Positions 59,896 to 64,000 of a stretch of DNA of 64,000 nucleotides are shown here, piece by piece; the first letter of the stretch is position 1; every line of letters begins with the position of its first letter. Origin of the DNA: DASTPP01 sp035762175. GTDB lineage: Bacteria > Myxococcota_A > Polyangia > Polyangiales > Polyangiaceae. The stretch is from the NCBI GenBank assembly GCA_035762175.1, contig DASTPP010000294.1, forward strand, positions 1 through 64,000, read 5' to 3'. The notes under the pieces were generated by a model, which was not told where the DNA came from, searched no databases, and was given only the letters and a program-made list of their open reading frames with translations. Both the position numbers and the translations under genes were made by a program.

Positions 59896-60265
59896 ACGCG
59901 GCGCCGCGCGCGCCGCCCCGAAGGCCCCCTGCCCGGGGGCCTTTCGCTTTTGTCGCGCTCGACCCCGCGACGCCCCCGCCGCCCGGACGCGCCCCGCGAG
60001 ACGAACGCCCCGACCCACGCCTTCGAGGCCAAGCGAATCGAGCACCTGGCCTCATGCCTTCCAGGCCAAGCGAAGGGTCGCCCGGCGAAGCCGACCCGCG
60101 CGGCGGTCGATCCAAAAAGAAAGGCCCGGCGATGAAGCCAGGCCCTCCCCCCGAACGCCCCACCCGACCGGAGCCGAGGCGCCCGCGAAGGCGCGCCCGA
60201 GCCCGAACGGGCGGGCGCTCGCGCCGTCGCCCGCGGGCCTCGTCGGCCCCGAGCGGCGGCGCGGT
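59869..60265. other. Convergent intergenic region
   Basis: 397 bp between the YpfJ-type gene and the small minus-strand gene. It holds most of repeat copy 2, the terminator at 59921-59943 and, around 60030-60075, two GAGGCCAAGCGAA / CCAGGCCAAGCGAA direct repeats. No gene seen. Confidence 0.5.
59921..59943 (+). terminator. Rho-independent-type terminator
   Basis: AAGGCCCCC-TGCCC-GGGGGCCTT: nine perfect pairs with a 5-base loop, followed by TCGCTTTTG. It lies 53 bp after the YpfJ-type gene stop and is the best classical terminator candidate in the window. Confidence 0.7.
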
Positions 60266-60463
60266 TCAGCTCCCGCCGGTCGTCGTCGGCGTCCAGCTCG
60301 GCGGGTCGCTCGCCGGAAAGCTCTCCTCGGACGCCTCCTCGACCGGATCGGGCGCGTGGCCCGGCTTCAAGGGCACGTCGGGACTGCCTCCGCGCTCGAC
60401 GGGCGTCTTCGGCGGCTGCAGGTGTTCGTTCGGATCGTTCTTCGTTTCGTTCTTTTCTTTCAT
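60266..60463 (-). CDS. Small EASEESFPASDPPSWT-motif protein, 65 aa
   Basis: MKEKNETKNDPNEHLQPPKT opens a hydrophilic protein that ends with the widely conserved motif VEEASEESFPASDPPSWT, found at the C-terminus of many small bacterial proteins of unknown function, often next to stress genes. Probably disordered. ATG 60463 is supported by GGAGAGGT upstream (minus strand). Confidence 0.9.
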   Translation of the reverse strand: MKEKNETKNDPNEHLQPPKTPVERGGSPDVPLKPGHAPDPVEEASEESFPASDPPSWTPTTTGGS

Positions 60464-60765
60464 AGCGATCTACCTCTCCCCCGGCGGTTCGCAGCAAAGA
60501 GCGCGCCGACGCCACCTTTGTTGGGCTCGCGTGGGGCGTCTGGGGCCGCGCGGGGCAATGCGCCCCGAGCACGGCGTCAGCACGTGCAGGGCGCGGGCCC
60601 CGGGCGGCGGAAGCGACAAAGCGCGGCGCCCCCGGCGGCCGCGGGCGCGGCGCCGCGGCCCCGCGGGCGGGCGGCACCGCTCTTGCTGGCTACCGGCGAC
60701 GGTGTGCGCCGGGCACCGCTTGCTCGTCGAGACGTTTTTTCTCTGGTTGGTCAAGGACCATTACC
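60464..60765. promoter_or_regulatory. Divergent intergenic region
   Basis: 302 bp between the small-motif protein gene and the DUF4142 gene, which diverge. Just before 60766 the sequence turns T-rich (GACGTTTTTTCTCTGGTTGG), a likely promoter/leader zone. No convincing boxes. Confidence 0.4.
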
Positions 60766-61587
60766 ATGGTTTCTGTCGCAACTCGATTGCGTCCGCTGTT
60801 CTTCTGCACTCTCTTCGCGCCCTTCGTGGCCGCGGCGGGCCTGACCGCGTGCGGCGATGACGACGACGACGGCGTCGCCGGCCGCAGCGGCTCGGGCGGC
60901 TCGGGCACCGGCGGCTCGGGCACGGGCGGGACGGGCACCGGCGGCTCGGGCACGGGCGGGACGGGCACCGGCGGCTCGGGCACGGGCGGAACGGGCACGG
61001 GCGGAACGGGCACCGGCGGCTCGGGCACCGGCGGCTCGGCCGGCGGCGCCATGGGCGCGGGCGGCGCGGGCGGCGGCGCCGGCGGTGCGGCGGGCGCGAG
61101 CGGGGCGGGCGGGGCGGGCGGGGCGGTCGTGCCGCCCACCGAGCTCGACGACGCGGGCGTGGTGAGCGTCATCAGTAAGGCCAACGAGGGCGAGATCGCC
61201 CAGGGCCAGATCGCCTCGAGCAAGGCCGAGCGGGCCGAGGTCAAGGCCTTCGGCCAGCACATGGTGGTCGAGCACACCAATGCGCAGACCAAGCTGATGA
61301 GCGTGGCGAAGGCCGAGGGCATCACGGCCGAAGAGAACGCCCTCAGCCGCATGCTCGAGTCCCAGTCCGACCTCATCGTCAACCAGCTGCTCGGGCTCTC
61401 GGGCCCGACCTTCGACGAGGTCTACCTCGACTCTCAAATCGTGCAGCACGAGGGCGTCCTGTCGCTCATCGATTTGACACTCCTGCCGAGTACGGACTCG
61501 GGCCCGCTGCAGGGCTACCTGCTCGAGGTTCGGGTGCGCGTCGCACAGCACTTGCAAGAAGCCCGGGGACTCCGCGACGGCCCCTGA
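60766..61587 (+). CDS. DUF4142 lipoprotein with Gly-Ser-Thr repeat linker, copy 2
   Basis: 273 aa. Lipobox GLTAC (Cys29) followed by GDDDDDGVAG, then a long linker (about 40-125) of GGSGTGGTGT-type repeats encoded by near-identical 15-30-bp DNA units, then the DUF4142 helical domain (about 128-270): NEGEIAQGQIASSKAERAEV, KAFGQHMVVEHTNAQTK, FDEVYLDSQIVQHEGVL. The domain is related to copy 1 at 35223, but the spacer is entirely different. AAGGA precedes the ATG by nine bases. Surface or periplasmic lipoprotein. Confidence 0.9.
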   Translation: MVSVATRLRPLFFCTLFAPFVAAAGLTACGDDDDDGVAGRSGSGGSGTGGSGTGGTGTGGSGTGGTGTGGSGTGGTGTGGTGTGGSGTGGSAGGAMGAGGAGGGAGGAAGASGAGGAGGAVVPPTELDDAGVVSVISKANEGEIAQGQIASSKAERAEVKAFGQHMVVEHTNAQTKLMSVAKAEGITAEENALSRMLESQSDLIVNQLLGLSGPTFDEVYLDSQIVQHEGVLSLIDLTLLPSTDSGPLQGYLLEVRVRVAQHLQEARGLRDGP

Positions 61588-61712
61588 TCCGGGCGTGCGG
61601 CGGCGCGGCGGCCCGGCCCCGCGCGACCGTTCTTCGTTTTTTCGAATCTTAAGCCCCCCGGGGCGGCGCGGGGCCGCCCCGGCCCCCCACCCTCCGCCCC
61701 GAGGACGAGGTT

Positions 61713-62906
61713 ATGACGCTCGATCTACGCAACGAAAAGGGCACGCCCCTCGACCGGCAGCGCTTCACCTGGCGCGAGCTCGTCTCGCCGCCTATCAGCA
61801 AGCTCGACGACGACGCCTTCACGCGCGTGCGCATCATCTTGATGAACGGCATCGAGCTCGGCTCGAACCGGACGCTGCACTCGATGGCGCGCATCAACGG
61901 GCCGCTGCGGCGCGAGCTCGCGCGCGTGCGGCGCGTCGAGCAGCACCAGGCGACGATGGTCAACTGGCTGCTGCCCGCCGACCAGTCGCCGCTCGAGACG
62001 ACCATCGCCTACGAGCAAGTGGCCATCGAGGTGACGGCGAGCCTCGCGCTCAACGAGCCCGACCCCTACCTGGCCCAGAACTACCGCTTCGGCCTGCTCG
62101 AAGACTTCGACCACCTCTACCGCTACTCGGCCCTGCTGGACCGGCTGACGGGCAAGGACGCGAACAACATCTTGCAGAGCTACACCGACGTGCGGCCCGG
62201 GCGGCCGACCATCGTCGAGCACCGGCACCCCGACGACGACGTGCGCCGGCCCTACGACCGCCGCGCGGCCGCGCCCATCACCAAGCTGAACGCGCTCACG
62301 CTCGTGTACGGCGAGCAGCAGACGCAAGACTACTACATGAACATCGGGCCCCTCTTCGCCGACCCGCTCGCCCGGCAGCTCTACGCCGAGATCGCGTCGA
62401 TCGAAGAGCAGCACGTCACCCAGTACGAGTCGCTGCTCGACCCGGACGAGACGCTGCTCGAGAAGTGGCTCCTGAACGAGGCCTGCGAGGTCTACAACTA
62501 CTACAGCTGCGTCGCCTACGAGACGAACCCCCGCATCAAGGCCATCTGGGAGCGCTTCCTCGACTACGAGCTCGGGCAGCTGCGCCACGTGATGGGCCTG
62601 ATGCAGCAGCTCGAGGGCCGCGACCCGGCCGAGCTCTTGCCGGCCACGCTGCCCGAGCCGATCAAGTACGAGAGCCACCGCGACTTCGTGCGCGAGGTTC
62701 TGCGCGACGAGGTCGACCTGCGCGCGTGCGGCGACGAGATCGTGCCCCTCGAGCGCGACGGGCGCGCTTCGATTGCGTACCGCGACCACATGAACTCGCA
62801 AGGCTCGCCGAGCGAGACCGTGGCGGCCGGCTACCGCTGGGCGCCGGGCACCGAGCAGTCGCCCGAGGCGCCGGCGCGGTCGCAGAAAGGGATGGCGGCA
62901 CAATGA
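61713..62906 (+). CDS. Double ferritin-like (diiron) protein, 397 aa
   Basis: Two ferritin-like four-helix bundles in tandem within one chain. First half: RVEQHQATM (Glu76, His78), TIAYEQVAIEVTASL (Glu101), GLLEDFDHLYRYSALLDRL (Glu130, His134). Second half: VYGEQQTQDYY (Glu201), ASIEEQHVTQYESLL (Glu231, His234), LNEACEVYNYYSC (Glu256/259), DYELGQLRHVMGLMQQL (Glu286, His292). The matching helices are alignable by eye, which points to internal duplication. The second half has the full E/ExxH-like set for a diiron site; the first is less regular. Possible roles are iron storage or oxidative-stress protection. Coupled to the next gene by ATGA. Confidence 0.85.
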   Translation: MTLDLRNEKGTPLDRQRFTWRELVSPPISKLDDDAFTRVRIILMNGIELGSNRTLHSMARINGPLRRELARVRRVEQHQATMVNWLLPADQSPLETTIAYEQVAIEVTASLALNEPDPYLAQNYRFGLLEDFDHLYRYSALLDRLTGKDANNILQSYTDVRPGRPTIVEHRHPDDDVRRPYDRRAAAPITKLNALTLVYGEQQTQDYYMNIGPLFADPLARQLYAEIASIEEQHVTQYESLLDPDETLLEKWLLNEACEVYNYYSCVAYETNPRIKAIWERFLDYELGQLRHVMGLMQQLEGRDPAELLPATLPEPIKYESHRDFVREVLRDEVDLRACGDEIVPLERDGRASIAYRDHMNSQGSPSETVAAGYRWAPGTEQSPEAPARSQKGMAAQ

Positions 62907-63655
62907 AGAACGGCAACGTTAGCATCCGCGTCGGCACGAACCGCACGGGCGTCGGCACCTCGCCGCTGCTCACCCAGGCGATGCTCGCGAGCGTCGCCGA
63001 GGGCCTGCCCAGCTCGCCCGGCAACTCGGGCGCCGTCGCCGCCGTCCGCATCGACTACGCGCGGCAGGCCGAGCCGCTCGGCACGATGCCGCCGCCGGCG
63101 ACGCTCAAGGGCGTCTTCAAGACGGCGGTCGAGGTGCTCAAGGGCAACAAGCCCTCGTTCTTCCTCGACAAGGTGGGCGAGCGGCTCGCCTTCGAGCGCA
63201 CCGGCAGCCGCCTCTACGAGGCGGTCATCTCGAAGTTCGACGCCTACGGCACCTGGGACGGCGGCCCGGGCCGCGCCGAGCTCGTCGCCATCTGGGCCGA
63301 CGAGGTGTCGCACTTCGAGCTCTTGAACCAGGCCATGTTGCGCCTCGGCGCCGACCCGACCGCCATGACGCCCTCGGCCGACCTCGCGGCCGTGGCGAGC
63401 ATGGGCCTGCTGCAGGTCGTGACCGACCCCCGCACCAACCTGGCGCAGACCCTGCAGGCCGCCCTCATCGCCGAGCTCACCGACAACGATTCCTGGTTGA
63501 CGCTCACCGACCTGGCGGCAAGCCTCGGGCACGACGAGCTCGCGGCCGAGTTCCAGCGCGCCCACCGCGCCGAAGAGATGCACCTTGCCGCGGTGCGACA
63601 GTGGGTCACCGCCCACGCGCTCGCCGAAGCCAAGCGCGGCGACGCGTCGCCCTGA
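62903..63655 (+). CDS. Ferritin-like diiron protein, 250 aa
   Basis: Starts at ATG 62903, overlapping the previous stop (ATGA). A variable N-terminal 65 residues precede a four-helix bundle with ERLAFERTGSRLYEAV (Glu98), IWADEVSHFELLNQAML (Glu134, His137), LIAELTDNDSW (Glu191) and AHRAEEMHLAAV (Glu224, His227): two ExxH motifs plus two further Glu, the expected diiron ligand set. It likely works together with the double ferritin-like protein encoded just upstream, perhaps as hetero-oligomer; this is inferred from coupling only. Confidence 0.87.
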   Translation: MKNGNVSIRVGTNRTGVGTSPLLTQAMLASVAEGLPSSPGNSGAVAAVRIDYARQAEPLGTMPPPATLKGVFKTAVEVLKGNKPSFFLDKVGERLAFERTGSRLYEAVISKFDAYGTWDGGPGRAELVAIWADEVSHFELLNQAMLRLGADPTAMTPSADLAAVASMGLLQVVTDPRTNLAQTLQAALIAELTDNDSWLTLTDLAASLGHDELAAEFQRAHRAEEMHLAAVRQWVTAHALAEAKRGDASP

Positions 63656-63691
63656 TCGCCGCGGCGCCCCCCGGCGCGGCCCCGCACGGAA

Positions 63692-63969
63692 GAGGGCGTT
63701 GCAAAACGAGGCCGGCGCCGCCCCCGACGGAAGTCGGGGGCAGCGTTCGCCCGCGGAAACGGCGTGCAAAGCCCTGCCGGAGGCAGGGCTCGCTCGCCGC
63801 GCGCCGCTTCGCTCGCTCGCCCGGCAGGCAGTGCCCTTGGGAGCCCGACCCCCGGCGAGGGGGCGGGCTTTGCGCGCCGAATCGGCCCGCTTCCGCGCGG
63901 CACGCGAGGGCGTTCGCTGCCCCCGGCTTCAGCCGGGGGCCGCCAGCGGGCACGTTTCGCAACACCCTC
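63692..63969. repeat. Long foldback element with inverted ends (MITE-like)
   Basis: Ends GAGGGCGTTGCAAAACG (63692-63708) and CGTTTCGCAACACCCTC (63953-63969) are inverted repeats matching at 15 of 17. Inside, GGGGGCAGCG (63736-63745) pairs with CGCTGCCCCC (63915-63924), and GCAAAGCCC (63766-63774) with GGGCTTTGC (63865-63873). Local perfect hairpins also occur at 63720-63741, 63770-63790 and 63919-63940. No reading frame of a transposase fits inside. It lies directly downstream of the ferritin-like operon. Confidence 0.7.
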
Positions 63970-64000
63970 GTCGAGTCCGGGGCCGGTAGCCCGCCCCGGT

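Noticed and set aside
63692..63969. Intact insertion sequence
   Set aside because: Only 278 bp between the inverted ends, no transposase frame and no target-site duplication visible.

Overview
This is a very GC-rich window (about 75%) from a Gram-negative bacterium. The content points to a soil-type myxobacterium, most likely of the Polyangia (Sorangium-like). The signs are: a eukaryote-type Ser/Thr kinase followed by a TPR protein; several short lipoproteins with Gly-Ser-Thr linkers and the sequence CN(L/V)VFGLEPT right after the lipobox; outer-membrane barrels ending in Phe; many secreted metallopeptidases; and long arginine-rich antisense reading frames caused by GC bias. The assignment is inferred from gene families only. 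There is one tRNA (Ser-GCT), no rRNA, no recognisable integrase or transposase, and no CRISPR array.

Layout. 0-11 kb: tail of a Gly/Ala-rich protein, an outer-membrane barrel operon, a coupled trio (DUF255 thioredoxin-fold protein, TatD, unknown), a SOUL heme-binding protein, an M28 lipoprotein peptidase and thyX. 11-20 kb: a protein made of four repeats whose stop codon seems lost, a divergent MFS/LysR pair, tRNA-Ser, an ExoD-like protein and a transglutaminase-like protein. 20-31 kb: kinase-TPR-lipoprotein cluster, a second Cys-rich lipoprotein, an M61 peptidase, a striking 42-bp palindromic tandem array, and two tandem M43 (pappalysin-type) proteases. 31-48 kb: many small lipoproteins and stress or envelope proteins (BON, DUF4142, TerC, SDR, phospholipase D-like, M50-CBS peptidase, FAD-Rieske oxidoreductase) plus a variant endonuclease III and an aldo/keto reductase. 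48-54 kb: a cytochrome c-copper monooxygenase, a solitary SIR2-like protein and an MFS-HEAT fusion. 54-64 kb: PQ-loop protein, a Gly-rich/holin-X/DUF3618 operon, an antirepressor-like protein, a YpfJ-type metallopeptidase, a second DUF4142 lipoprotein and a two-gene diiron ferritin-like operon, ending in a foldback element.

How it fits together. There is no single pathway. The window combines secreted proteolysis (M28, M61, two M43, YpfJ-type), lipoprotein and outer-membrane functions, and a dense group of proteins of the kind usually found in general stress or envelope-stress regulons, without a local sigma or anti-sigma gene. The least explained items are DNA-level: the 42-bp double-palindrome array (27575-27830), a 30-bp repeat that starts at the stop codon of one gene and at a mutated stop of another (59866 and 12283), two foldback elements (9330-9437, 63692-63969) and several private GC-rich tandem repeats.
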